Source: Bacteroidota bacterium
GTDB lineage: Bacteria > Bacteroidota > Rhodothermia > Balneolales > Balneolaceae
Assembly: GCA_024635465.1 (NCBI GenBank)
Contig: JAGXIS010000173.1
Span: 1 to 18,577, forward strand
DNA: 18,577 bases
Direction: 5' to 3'
The position numbers and the translations under genes are program-made. Positions 7,721-16,243 of the stretch are shown in pieces (within the stretch, counting starts at the first letter, position 1; each line of letters starts with the position of its first letter). The notes beneath the pieces were generated by a model. That model was not told the origin of the DNA, did no database searches, and saw only the letters and a list, made by a program, of their open reading frames with translations.

Positions 7721-7786
7721 TTCTATAAAATCTCATAAATACCTGCAAGACAAAAGCTTAATAAATAATAATTAAACTTGTAATAT
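7721..7786. other. AT-rich tract, candidate DNA unwinding element
   Basis: The stretch is markedly A+T-rich, especially 7748-7786 (e.g. TTAATAAATAATAATTAAAC), and sits between the central DnaA box and the tandem pair. It is the best candidate for the region DnaA melts, by position and composition only. Confidence 0.5.
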
Positions 7787-7862
7787 TCTCCTTGACACCG
7801 CTTAACATTGCCTTAACACCGATTTTAGTTTGAGGTGAAACAATCATTTTTGTTTAAAAAAC

Positions 7863-7882
7863 TTTTCCACAAGTTATCCACA
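7863..7882 (+). promoter_or_regulatory. Tandem DnaA box pair
   Basis: TTTTCCACA (7863-7871, one mismatch) and TTATCCACA (7874-7882, exact) lie in the same orientation with an 11-bp repeat distance, about one helical turn. Such spacing places two DnaA molecules on the same face of DNA, as in high-affinity/low-affinity box pairs that seed filament growth. Confidence 0.75.
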
Positions 7883-7939
7883 TAATTATAAGTTCTTTTT
7901 TTACTCTGATTGAAGGCGGGGAAACGGTTAAAAAGTTTG

Positions 7940-8812
7940 CTAAGTATTGCCCGAACCTATATCTGAGGCAATGACAAATCTCTTGTTGCCATCCAAATCA
8001 TTTAATAGTGAAATGTCACTAAAAAATTCTTCAGCTAAAAGAGCAACATCTTCTGCGGTTTTGTCATTGCATTCAAGGAACAGTTTAGCATTTGATTCTG
8101 ATGCGAATTGCAAGATTTTTTTATAGAGATGAAGCGGTTTGTCATAGAAGAGCGCGAGGTGAGGTTCAAAATCAAGAACCTGTTTATGCATAACTTCTTT
8201 TTCTGACATTGTGATGTATGGAGGATTGGATATCACGATGTCCCAATTTCCACTTATTTGATCCTGAAGATTTTCGATATCTGCTTTTTGAAAGATCACA
8301 TCAACAGAGTTTGAATGCGCGTTCTCCCCAGCCAATTGTAAGGCCGCTTCAGATAAATCAATTCCGGTACACTCCCAATTGGGCCGGTTCTTTTTAATGG
8401 CAATTGGGATGCACCCACTTCCGGTGCCTAGATCAATGATTCTGAGCGATTGATCAGAAAACGACTTAGTCTGTTCGAACAGAAGGTCTACAAGTTGTTC
8501 AGTCTCAATTCTTGGGATTAATACGTCCGGACTCACTGCAATAGTGGTATTCATGAATTGAGTAGAACCGGTGATGTGCTGAAGTGGTTCATGTTTCGCT
8601 CTTCTCTGAATGAGAGGCCGAAGCAGATCCAGCTCATCAGATGACAGAGGTCTGTCGAACTGCAGATATAAATCCAGTCGTTTCACAGCCAACGTTTCAG
8701 CGAGCAGCCACTCAATACTCAGTCGTGGATCCTGAACATCTCTTTTGACGAAGTAATCGGTAGCCCATTCAAGCATAGACAACACAGTCCACACTCTCTC
8801 TTCTGTACTCAT
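7940..8812 (-). CDS. prmC: Peptide chain release factor N5-glutamine methyltransferase
   Basis: PrmC (HemK) methylates the glutamine of the GGQ motif in release factors RF1 and RF2 using S-adenosylmethionine, which aids translation termination. The 290-residue protein has the N-terminal helical domain, PLQHITGSTQF (76-86) and PRIETE (100-105; the family norm is PRPETE), the SAM-binding DLGTGSG (127-133) and the catalytic NPPY (196-199). It starts 18 bp after the stop of the unknown gene at 8831-9247, so those two form an operon. It runs in the same direction as dnaA but is separated from it by the putative origin, and no terminator is evident after it. Confidence 0.96.
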   Translation of the reverse strand: MSTEERVWTVLSMLEWATDYFVKRDVQDPRLSIEWLLAETLAVKRLDLYLQFDRPLSSDELDLLRPLIQRRAKHEPLQHITGSTQFMNTTIAVSPDVLIPRIETEQLVDLLFEQTKSFSDQSLRIIDLGTGSGCIPIAIKKNRPNWECTGIDLSEAALQLAGENAHSNSVDVIFQKADIENLQDQISGNWDIVISNPPYITMSEKEVMHKQVLDFEPHLALFYDKPLHLYKKILQFASESNAKLFLECNDKTAEDVALLAEEFFSDISLLNDLDGNKRFVIASDIGSGNT

Positions 8813-8830
8813 AATGTTGAGAAATAAAAT

Positions 8831-9247
8831 CTAATCCTTATCCTTTTCCTCATCAGGATTCTCTTCATCTTCCTCTTCCTTTTTGTCTACTTCTTCTTGA
8901 AGAGATAATCCAAAACGTTTGGAATAATCCATGATAAAGTCAATCACAACCGATTCGATGTTTTTTTCTTCTGATAGTGAACTACCACGAAATCCCATCC
9001 TTCCACCTGCTTTTTTCATTTCAATACGATTGTAACTGTTCGTACATTCGATGATGCAGGTCAGTGTGATTGTTGCATTAAGCTGTTTTTCATATTGTTC
9101 ATATACACCCACAAAAATTTCATCATCGCCTGTGGGTGATTTGTACTCATAAAGAAATTTAGGCTCACTCTGCTCAAAAAGTTTGGCAGGTAATCGTCTT
9201 AATGTCTGATTGGGTCCGTAAAGCAAATATTTTGTCACTGTACTCAT
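8831..9247 (-). CDS. Conserved-looking hypothetical protein with acidic C-terminal tail
   Basis: I do not recognise this 138-residue protein. It has no signal peptide or membrane helix. The body (1-117) alternates probable beta strands (EIFVGVYEQYEKQLNATITL, ending in CIIEC) with a helix-forming segment (SEEKNIESVVIDFIMDYSKR), which suggests a small alpha/beta fold. The last ~20 residues are almost all Glu, Asp and Lys (KKEEEDEENPDEEKDKD), probably disordered. It lies 18 bp upstream of prmC and so is likely co-transcribed with it; its far side faces the divergent gene at 9444 across 196 bp that must hold both promoters. A cytoplasmic role linked to prmC or the origin region is possible but unsupported. 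Confidence 0.7.
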   Translation of the reverse strand: MSTVTKYLLYGPNQTLRRLPAKLFEQSEPKFLYEYKSPTGDDEIFVGVYEQYEKQLNATITLTCIIECTNSYNRIEMKKAGGRMGFRGSSLSEEKNIESVVIDFIMDYSKRFGLSLQEEVDKKEEEDEENPDEEKDKD

Positions 9248-9443
9248 AGTGATAGATACGATTTATTATGTTGTTTAAAAGGGCAAAATTCTGCCTGAAT
9301 AAACGTTTTAATACAACAATAATCAAATAGAGTTTGTAAAGAATTATTTTAATAATAAAACTGTCTGCATAAATAACCTACTTTAATACAATTCAGTATA
9401 GATTATATTCGTTACCTATTTGAATCGAACAAAATTTTAATAG

Positions 9444-10265
9444 ATGAAAAAATTACTTTTTTATATCGGTGCAGTCGCATTTAGTTCCACACTTCTTTTT
9501 TCAACAGCTGTATTCGGACAGATTATCGAACCGGAGGTTGAAAGAATTGAAAGAGACGCTACCACATTGAGTGAACACTACAAAAGAGGAATTGGATTAA
9601 ACGTTGTCATGAATAATTTTGGATTTGGACTTGGCGGCGAATTTCGAAGAATTATTGCTCCACAATCTGAATTAACAGCTTCATTGCGAATAACAGGATT
9701 GAGAGATGCCAGCGAACAAACATTCACAGATTTTTTCTTTGGACAACAGGTTATACCAAACAAATATCAACGAGGGCTAGCTTTCCCGTTGTTGCTAGGG
9801 ATGAGACAAAGAGTCTTTGCAGATGGTATTCAAAATGACTTCAGATTTTTTGTGAGTGCATCGATGGGTCCGGCCGCAGCATTTACCTATCCCTATTTTG
9901 ATGATATTAACGACAATGGTTACAGAGAACAATTTCAGGATTTTTTTGAACCGGTGAACGATATGTTGAGCGGTTTCAGTGAAGGGGATTGGCACCTAGG
10001 TGGGGCAGGAGAATTTAAAATTTCGCTCGACATTGGGGACAATTTTACCAGAATGAGCAGTATTGAATTCGGTTATTATTTCTATTATTTCCCGGATGGA
10101 GTTCAGATCATGATGCCCAATCAGCCCGTAATCAGAGATGATGTGCCTCTCGGCGAAAGTCCTTTTGTAATTGTAGATGGGGAGCTCGCAGTGGAACCGT
10201 TTTTTGAAGCTCAGAAATTTTTTGGGTCACCGCAAATTACATTCACCTTCGGCTGGCTGCGATAA
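9444..10265 (+). CDS. Secreted, probably outer-membrane beta-barrel protein of unknown function
   Basis: The 273-residue protein opens with a clear signal peptide (MKKLLFYIGAVAFSSTLLFS..., probable cleavage after AVFG near residue 25). The mature part alternates amphipathic strands such as GLNVVMNNFGFGLGGEFRR, ELTASLRITGL and RMSSIEFGYYFYYF, and ends in an aromatic/hydrophobic strand, ITFTFGWLR, as is common for outer-membrane barrels. An acidic segment near DDINDNGY resembles a surface loop or calcium-type site. No named family is recognised. It is monocistronic, with 392 bp before eno. The ATG at 9444 is supported by the signal peptide; no good Shine-Dalgarno site is seen. Confidence 0.8.
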   Translation: MKKLLFYIGAVAFSSTLLFSTAVFGQIIEPEVERIERDATTLSEHYKRGIGLNVVMNNFGFGLGGEFRRIIAPQSELTASLRITGLRDASEQTFTDFFFGQQVIPNKYQRGLAFPLLLGMRQRVFADGIQNDFRFFVSASMGPAAAFTYPYFDDINDNGYREQFQDFFEPVNDMLSGFSEGDWHLGGAGEFKISLDIGDNFTRMSSIEFGYYFYYFPDGVQIMMPNQPVIRDDVPLGESPFVIVDGELAVEPFFEAQKFFGSPQITFTFGWLR

Positions 10266-11944
<1,679 letters not shown>

Positions 11945-11963
11945 TCATACAGACGCTTTGATA

Positions 11964-12004
11964 CGGGCCGGAATCTTTTATGGATCCGGCCCGATTTTTA
12001 TTTA
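11964..12004 (+). terminator. Rho-independent terminator after eno
   Basis: CGGGCCGGA (11964-11972) pairs perfectly with TCCGGCCCG (11985-11993) across a 12-base loop and is followed by a T-rich run (ATTTTTATTTATT). It lies 20 bp after the eno stop and ends just before the recF start, so it separates the highly expressed eno from recF. Confidence 0.85.
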
Positions 12005-12011
12005 TTAAGAC

Positions 12012-13142
12012 ATGCGAATCAATCGGCTTAAACTTCTAAATTTCAGAAATCACGAAGAAACAGAAATTGAGTTTGCCCCTCATCTCAATTTAATTACGGG
12101 ACCCAACGGTTCCGGTAAAACGAATCTGATTGATGCTATTCACTATCTCTGCATGACCCGCAGTTTTGTTGCTTCAAGTGATCAATACATCGCGCATCAT
12201 GATCATAAGTATTTCATGATCAATGGTCATTTTGAGGGTGAAATTCGGCAGGAATTTAAAATCAGTTGCAGTTACTCCAGAGGTGAAGGGAAAAAAATCT
12301 TTGTGAATGATAGTCCGGTAGACCGTTTTTCAGATTTGATTGGAATGGTACCGGTTGTTGTTTTAAGTCCGGAGGATCTAAAACTGACCAGTGAGGGACC
12401 GGTGGAAAGAAGGTCTTTTCTGGATAGTATGATCAGTCAGATCTCCCCGGCTTATCTGAGAGATCTCATCGAGTACCGAAAAATTCGAAGACAACGGAAC
12501 CGTCTGCTGCAAGAATTTAATGGGAGCCTATCCATGCTTCAAACGCATCTGGAGCCTTGGAATATTCAGCTTATCAACAAAGGATCGTCTATTATTCATA
12601 AAAGAGCAGAAGTTCTGGACAGATTTATAGATTATCTGGCTCTTCAGTACCAAACCATCACAGGTTTAAAACTGAAACCTTCACTGCGATATCAAAGTAT
12701 TTCAGAACAACCGGGTTCAATAGAGGAGATTCGCGAAGAGTTTGCTCGTCAGATTGAGAAAAATTTTGAGAAAGAGGCTGAGCGTGAGCAGACTCTCATA
12801 GGTCCTCACAGAGATGAGATTGTCTTCTATTTAGGAGATATGGAACTTCGGAATTTTGGCTCACAGGGTCAACATCGACTCTTTTCAATGGCATTGAAAA
12901 TGGGACAACTTTTTTATTACTTGGATGAGCTGGACGATCTTCCAATTCTGTTGCTGGATGATGTTTTTGGTAATTTGGATCAACAGAAAATTGATATCAT
13001 TACAGAAACACTGACGAAACACTCCGGACAAACGTTTATAACATCAGCTTCAGAACGCCCATTTGATAAAAAACAATATCAACATGTTGAACATAATCGT
13101 TGGTTCACTGTTCTGAATTCCAATGTGAAACTAAAATTCTGA
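12012..13142 (+). CDS. recF: DNA replication and repair protein RecF
   Basis: RecF is an SMC-like ATPase that, with RecO and RecR, loads RecA at single-strand gaps and helps restart stalled forks. The 376-residue protein has the N-terminal MRINRLKLLNFRNH strand, Walker A GPNGSGKT (30-37), GPHRDE (264-269), the ABC signature GSQGQHR (283-289) and Walker B LLLDDVFGNLD (313-323). The usual partner dnaN is not in this window. One base separates its stop from the DUF721/DciA-like gene, so the two are one operon. Only a few bases lie between the eno terminator and the ATG, so its promoter may lie within eno or rely on read-through. Confidence 0.97.
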   Translation: MRINRLKLLNFRNHEETEIEFAPHLNLITGPNGSGKTNLIDAIHYLCMTRSFVASSDQYIAHHDHKYFMINGHFEGEIRQEFKISCSYSRGEGKKIFVNDSPVDRFSDLIGMVPVVVLSPEDLKLTSEGPVERRSFLDSMISQISPAYLRDLIEYRKIRRQRNRLLQEFNGSLSMLQTHLEPWNIQLINKGSSIIHKRAEVLDRFIDYLALQYQTITGLKLKPSLRYQSISEQPGSIEEIREEFARQIEKNFEKEAEREQTLIGPHRDEIVFYLGDMELRNFGSQGQHRLFSMALKMGQLFYYLDELDDLPILLLDDVFGNLDQQKIDIITETLTKHSGQTFITSASERPFDKKQYQHVEHNRWFTVLNSNVKLKF

Positions 13143-13143
13143 T

Positions 13144-13440
13144 ATGGCATTTGGCAGAAAACCGAAAGCAATGAATGAACTTCTCAATGAGTTCATGAAA
13201 AAAGTACCTCAGCAGGCAGAGCTGAAGAGAGGTATGGTACTACATCTATATCCTGAAGTAGTAGGCGAGCAGATTGCGTCGGCAACGACTAAAGTGCATT
13301 TTGAACAATCAAAGTTGATCGTAACGGTTAACAGCGATGCATGGAGGTTTGAACTTCATGCAAATCGATTCTCCATAGCCAAAAAGCTCAATGAGAAAGT
13401 TGGAAGTAAGGTTGTCAAAGAAATAATTGTGCGGACATGA
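13144..13440 (+). CDS. DUF721 / DciA-like protein, candidate replicative helicase loader
   Basis: The 98-residue protein matches the DUF721 pattern: a helical N terminus (AMNELLNEFMKKV), then LYPEVVGEQIASATTKVHFE, the strand KLIVTVNSDAWRFELHANR and NEKVGSKVVKEIIVRT. The position usually occupied by Trp before the E-x-V-G segment is Tyr here. DUF721 includes DciA, the widespread DnaB helicase operator/loader found where DnaC or DnaI is absent, and a recF-DUF721 pair near dnaA is a known arrangement. The one-base gap after recF implies co-transcription. The replication role is inferred from family and context; the symbol is left blank because the family is divergent. Confidence 0.8.
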   Translation: MAFGRKPKAMNELLNEFMKKVPQQAELKRGMVLHLYPEVVGEQIASATTKVHFEQSKLIVTVNSDAWRFELHANRFSIAKKLNEKVGSKVVKEIIVRT

Positions 13441-13465
13441 CCCAAATATGTTTATTTTCTGAGTA

Positions 13466-14470
13466 ATGAAATTTTTAAACTTTATATCAGAACGATTAAA
13501 GTCGTTTTTTTCGATGGATCCTGCAGCCAAGCCGGATGCTGCTGATAGCAGTTATTTTGAGAAAAGAGAAAAGATCATCGCTTTTAGTGTGGCCCTCTTT
13601 TTTGCACTCTGTTTATGGTTTATCGTGAATTTGAGTCGTGATTTTAACGTCACCATCGATGTGCCTATCGTCCTTTCAAACTTACCGTCGGATGTAACAG
13701 TTAGCAGTGATATCCCGGAAACAGCATCTGTCGTACTAACCGGAGAAGGATGGAATTTAATTTCTGTCTATACCAATCCGCCACGGGTGTTAGTAAATGC
13801 AGAAACAGATGATGTAAATTTGGCTGAACAACTTAGAAGTCAGGTGGGTGTTTTTTCCAATTTGAATATTGTTCAGGTACTACCTACTCAACTTTATATT
13901 CAGAAGGAGAGGAGGGTGAGCAGGAATCTCCCCGTACGAAACAGGGTAAATGTTCAGCTTTCAGATCAGTTTGGTCTGCTGAGTGATCCAATAATATCAC
14001 CGGATAGTGTAACCGTTATCGGTGCAGAATCTGTTCTTGATTCACTTGAATATTGGAATACAGCTGAAACAGAGTTTACAAATATCAATGAGTCAGTAAA
14101 TAGAATTGTTCAATTACAATCAATGTCAGGAGTTACACTTGAGCCAACAACGGTAGTTTTATCAATGGAAGTAGCTGAGTTTACAGAAGCTGAAATCCGT
14201 GTACCTATTCGTACAAGAAACCTTCCGAGTGGCAGAGCTGTAAGCTATAATCCATCATCCATCATGGTTCGTTATGATGTACCGCTTCAACAGTTTTCTG
14301 AAGTAGAGGGAGTCCGCCTTTTCAATGCTTTTGTTGATTACTCACTGATAGAAGAGGACGACCTGGGAACCATCGCCCCGGACGTTGAGATCGTAGATAA
14401 CGATTACAATGTTCGCCTCCGCAGCTTCCAACCTCCAAGAGTATCCTATTTTAGAATTATTCCTGAATAG
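13466..14470 (+). CDS. YbbR-domain membrane-anchored protein
   Basis: The 334-residue protein has a short cytoplasmic N terminus, one membrane helix (about 37-55, IIAFSVALFFALCLWFIVN) and a long extracytoplasmic part with YbbR-type beta repeats: DVPIVLSNLPSDVTVSS (about 65-81), VSRNLPVRNRVNVQLSD with SPDSVTVIGAESVLDSL, and a third region around EIRVPIRTRNLPSGRAV. YbbR domains occur in CdaR, which regulates the diadenylate cyclase CdaA in Firmicutes, but no cyclase gene is beside it here, so a c-di-AMP link is only a possibility. It follows the DciA-like gene by 25 bp, probably the same operon. Its last 14 bp overlap the 3' end of the opposing ispH. Confidence 0.82.
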   Translation: MKFLNFISERLKSFFSMDPAAKPDAADSSYFEKREKIIAFSVALFFALCLWFIVNLSRDFNVTIDVPIVLSNLPSDVTVSSDIPETASVVLTGEGWNLISVYTNPPRVLVNAETDDVNLAEQLRSQVGVFSNLNIVQVLPTQLYIQKERRVSRNLPVRNRVNVQLSDQFGLLSDPIISPDSVTVIGAESVLDSLEYWNTAETEFTNINESVNRIVQLQSMSGVTLEPTTVVLSMEVAEFTEAEIRVPIRTRNLPSGRAVSYNPSSIMVRYDVPLQQFSEVEGVRLFNAFVDYSLIEEDDLGTIAPDVEIVDNDYNVRLRSFQPPRVSYFRIIPE

Positions 14471-15719
14471 GGGTGTCCTCTATTTGAAGTTCTTTGAAGG
14501 GTTCTATTACACCCTGTACTTCTTTCGAATCGGGGAAAAAGGAGAGGATCTTGAGCAAAACTTCATCAACCAGCACATCCGGACAGGAGGCACCCGAGGT
14601 TAATGCAATTCTTAGAGGTTTATTCTCCATTGGCAGCCAGTTCTTCGTTTCAATAATCTCTTTCTTCCACTGATTGAAATGCTGTACTCTTTCCGGTGAA
14701 TCAAATTCGCCCGAATCCCTCACATGAAAGGAGGGGCATTGATGTTCTAATATCTCTACCAAATGCATCGTATTGGATGAGTTATAACCACCTACAATAA
14801 TGGCAAGATCCGGTTTCGCATCGGCCAAAGCATAGGTCGCCGATTGATTCTCATTGGTTGCATAACAGAGCGTATCACTGGTATCGGCAAAATGGTTCTG
14901 AACATCTTCAGTCCCAAATTTTTCAGCTGCAGCCCGTTTTAAAATCTCCATAACCTCTTCCGTTTCAGTAGCAAGCATGGTGGTCTGATTGATGACTCCA
15001 AATTGCTCCAAATCTTTTAGAGGGTTGAATCCTTCAGTACTTTTATGCCCAAAAAAAGTGTCAAAATCTTCGAGTGGACGTTTACCGGTCATGATATCTG
15101 CCAATATATGCGCTTCTTCCGTATTCAAAACGACAACAACAGGAGAGTGATTGGCACTATGAGAGAATGTCGCCCGAGTCTCTTCATGCTGTGATTTTCC
15201 ATGAACTACCAGGCTGTACCCTTTTTTACCCAATTGATTTCCGCGATTCCACACCTTTTCTACGAATGGGCAGGTGGTGTTATACTGATAGGGATTGATC
15301 CCTTTCGATTTCAGTTTTTCTTCAATTTCGAGGGTGGTTCCAAAAGCAGGAACAATCACGATATCATCTGATGTGAGTGAATCAAAGGGTATTCGTTCCG
15401 ATCCGTCCGTTTCATACAAAAATTTCACTCCACGCTTTAGTAAATCCTCATTCACAGTTGGATTGTGAATCATTTCACTCAATAAGAAAATTCGTTTTCC
15501 TGGATTTTCTTCTACGGTTCGATAGGCAATATCAATCGCATTCTCCACGCCGTAACAGAAACCGAAATGACGGGGAATCAGAAAAGTAACCGGACCAAAA
15601 TCGAGCTCTGTAGGACTCAAATCTTTCTTCCTGGGATCTGTAATTTTATTTGCCTCTTTTACATTCCGAATGATCGGCGAGAGGTACATTTCAGGAATAT
15701 CGAACGTTTTACGTGCCAT
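14457..15719 (-). CDS. ispH: 4-hydroxy-3-methylbut-2-enyl diphosphate reductase, long form
   Basis: IspH (LytB) is the [4Fe-4S] enzyme that makes IPP and DMAPP in the last step of the MEP isoprenoid pathway. The three cluster cysteines are Cys55 (HFGFCYGVENA), Cys150 (NTTCPFVEK) and Cys285 (DTLCYATNENQS). Active-site His178 and Glu180 (HGKSQHEETRAT) and the N-S-S of GGYNSSNTMHL are present, with SGASCPD near residue 379. At 420 residues it is about 100 longer than the E. coli type (~315) and resembles the plant/cyanobacterial class, with an N-terminal extension of about 45 residues and extra internal and C-terminal segments. It converges on the YbbR gene, overlapping 14 bp, with no terminator between. 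A palindromic repeat lies about 55 bp upstream of its start. Confidence 0.95.
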   Translation of the reverse strand: MARKTFDIPEMYLSPIIRNVKEANKITDPRKKDLSPTELDFGPVTFLIPRHFGFCYGVENAIDIAYRTVEENPGKRIFLLSEMIHNPTVNEDLLKRGVKFLYETDGSERIPFDSLTSDDIVIVPAFGTTLEIEEKLKSKGINPYQYNTTCPFVEKVWNRGNQLGKKGYSLVVHGKSQHEETRATFSHSANHSPVVVVLNTEEAHILADIMTGKRPLEDFDTFFGHKSTEGFNPLKDLEQFGVINQTTMLATETEEVMEILKRAAAEKFGTEDVQNHFADTSDTLCYATNENQSATYALADAKPDLAIIVGGYNSSNTMHLVEILEHQCPSFHVRDSGEFDSPERVQHFNQWKKEIIETKNWLPMENKPLRIALTSGASCPDVLVDEVLLKILSFFPDSKEVQGVIEPFKELQIEDTPIQE

Positions 15720-15773
15720 TTGTTACGGTTTGAATACGCTGAGTTATTTATAGGGGCTTTCAAAAAACACAGA

Positions 15774-15925
15774 GATACTTCGACTTCATTCATCGCTCCG
15801 CTCCTCATTGCGTTTGTCTTGAGCCTGACGAAAGGCTCAGTATAACGTTAAACGTCACACTGAGCGCAACGAAACGCTCCTAGGTTATCCCACGAAGCGT
15901 AGCGCAGTGAAGCCGAAATGGTATC
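15774..15925. repeat. Imperfect ~150-bp palindromic repeat-like element
   Basis: Two similar arms of about 73 bp diverge from a centre near 15849 (AACGTTAAACGT). Read outward, each arm starts CGT-A-ACTGAGC, passes GC-rich, GCG-containing segments, and ends with GAAG-CGAA-GTATC; the element is bounded by GATAC (15774-15778) and GTATC (15921-15925). The left arm has its own hairpin, GAGCCT-gacgaa-AGGCTC (15821-15838). Wording of the type ACTGAGC...GAAGTCGAAGTATC is typical of dispersed intergenic repeats in environmental bacterial genomes. No transposase or open frame is inside. It may affect ispH expression from its upstream side. Confidence 0.65.
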
Positions 15926-16152
15926 GCTTTAAGGTTTTGCAAAAGGCTTTTTATAATATTATCGAACGGTAAAGATACAAAGTTATTCAAAGAAACACGC
16001 AGTGAGACGGTTTGGTTCATAGGTTGGTTGAGAAATGGTATAAAATCCAAACTTTTTGCGTACCTTTCATTCTTCATTAATGATGTTTTATCCATCCGGT
16101 TCCGATATAGCCTCGATACAGTTCAGTAAATTCACTTCTGATATTTAGGTCA

Positions 16153-16206
16153 ACGCGCTTTTGGAGGGAATCTCCCTTAACAATACAAGAGCAGAAAGAC
16201 GCGCGT
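16153..16206 (+). promoter_or_regulatory. Nested inverted repeats in the probable 5' leader of the helicase mRNA
   Basis: ACGCGC (16153-16158) pairs with GCGCGT (16201-16206), enclosing a second perfect hairpin AGGGA-atc-TCCCT (16165-16177). The structure ends 37 bp before the helicase ATG. Long structured leaders are known for cold-shock DEAD-box helicase genes, so an RNA-level control is plausible, but it is inferred from pairing only. Confidence 0.4.
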
Positions 16207-16243
16207 GGATTTCAACAATTTTCAAATAACTTAATTTTATTCA

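Larger units (their letters stand above)
7567..7939. other. Putative chromosomal replication origin (oriC) in the prmC-dnaA intergenic region
   Basis: This 373-bp non-coding stretch lies immediately upstream of dnaA. It holds three exact DnaA boxes TTATCCACA (7615-7623, 7712-7720, 7874-7882), all in the same orientation, a one-mismatch box TTTTCCACA (7863-7871) 11 bp from the last one, and a long AT-rich tract between them. Gene direction changes around it. Together these are the standard signs of oriC, and the same DNA must also carry the dnaA promoter. No exact box was noticed elsewhere in the window. Function is inferred from sequence; the exact unwinding site cannot be fixed by eye. Confidence 0.85.
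15720..16243. other. Divergent intergenic region between ispH and the DEAD-box helicase
   Basis: This 524-bp stretch holds no credible gene. It contains a ~150-bp palindromic repeat (15774-15925) near ispH and, just before the helicase, a likely structured leader (16153-16206). Both divergent promoters must lie here, but none could be assigned with confidence. Confidence 0.6.

Noticed and set aside
15774..15925. An insertion sequence
   Set aside because: There is no transposase frame and no evident target-site duplication; only a palindromic non-coding unit is seen.
15880..16095. A 71-codon minus-strand frame upstream of the helicase
   Set aside because: It overlaps the palindromic repeat and shows no protein-like motifs or ribosome-binding site.
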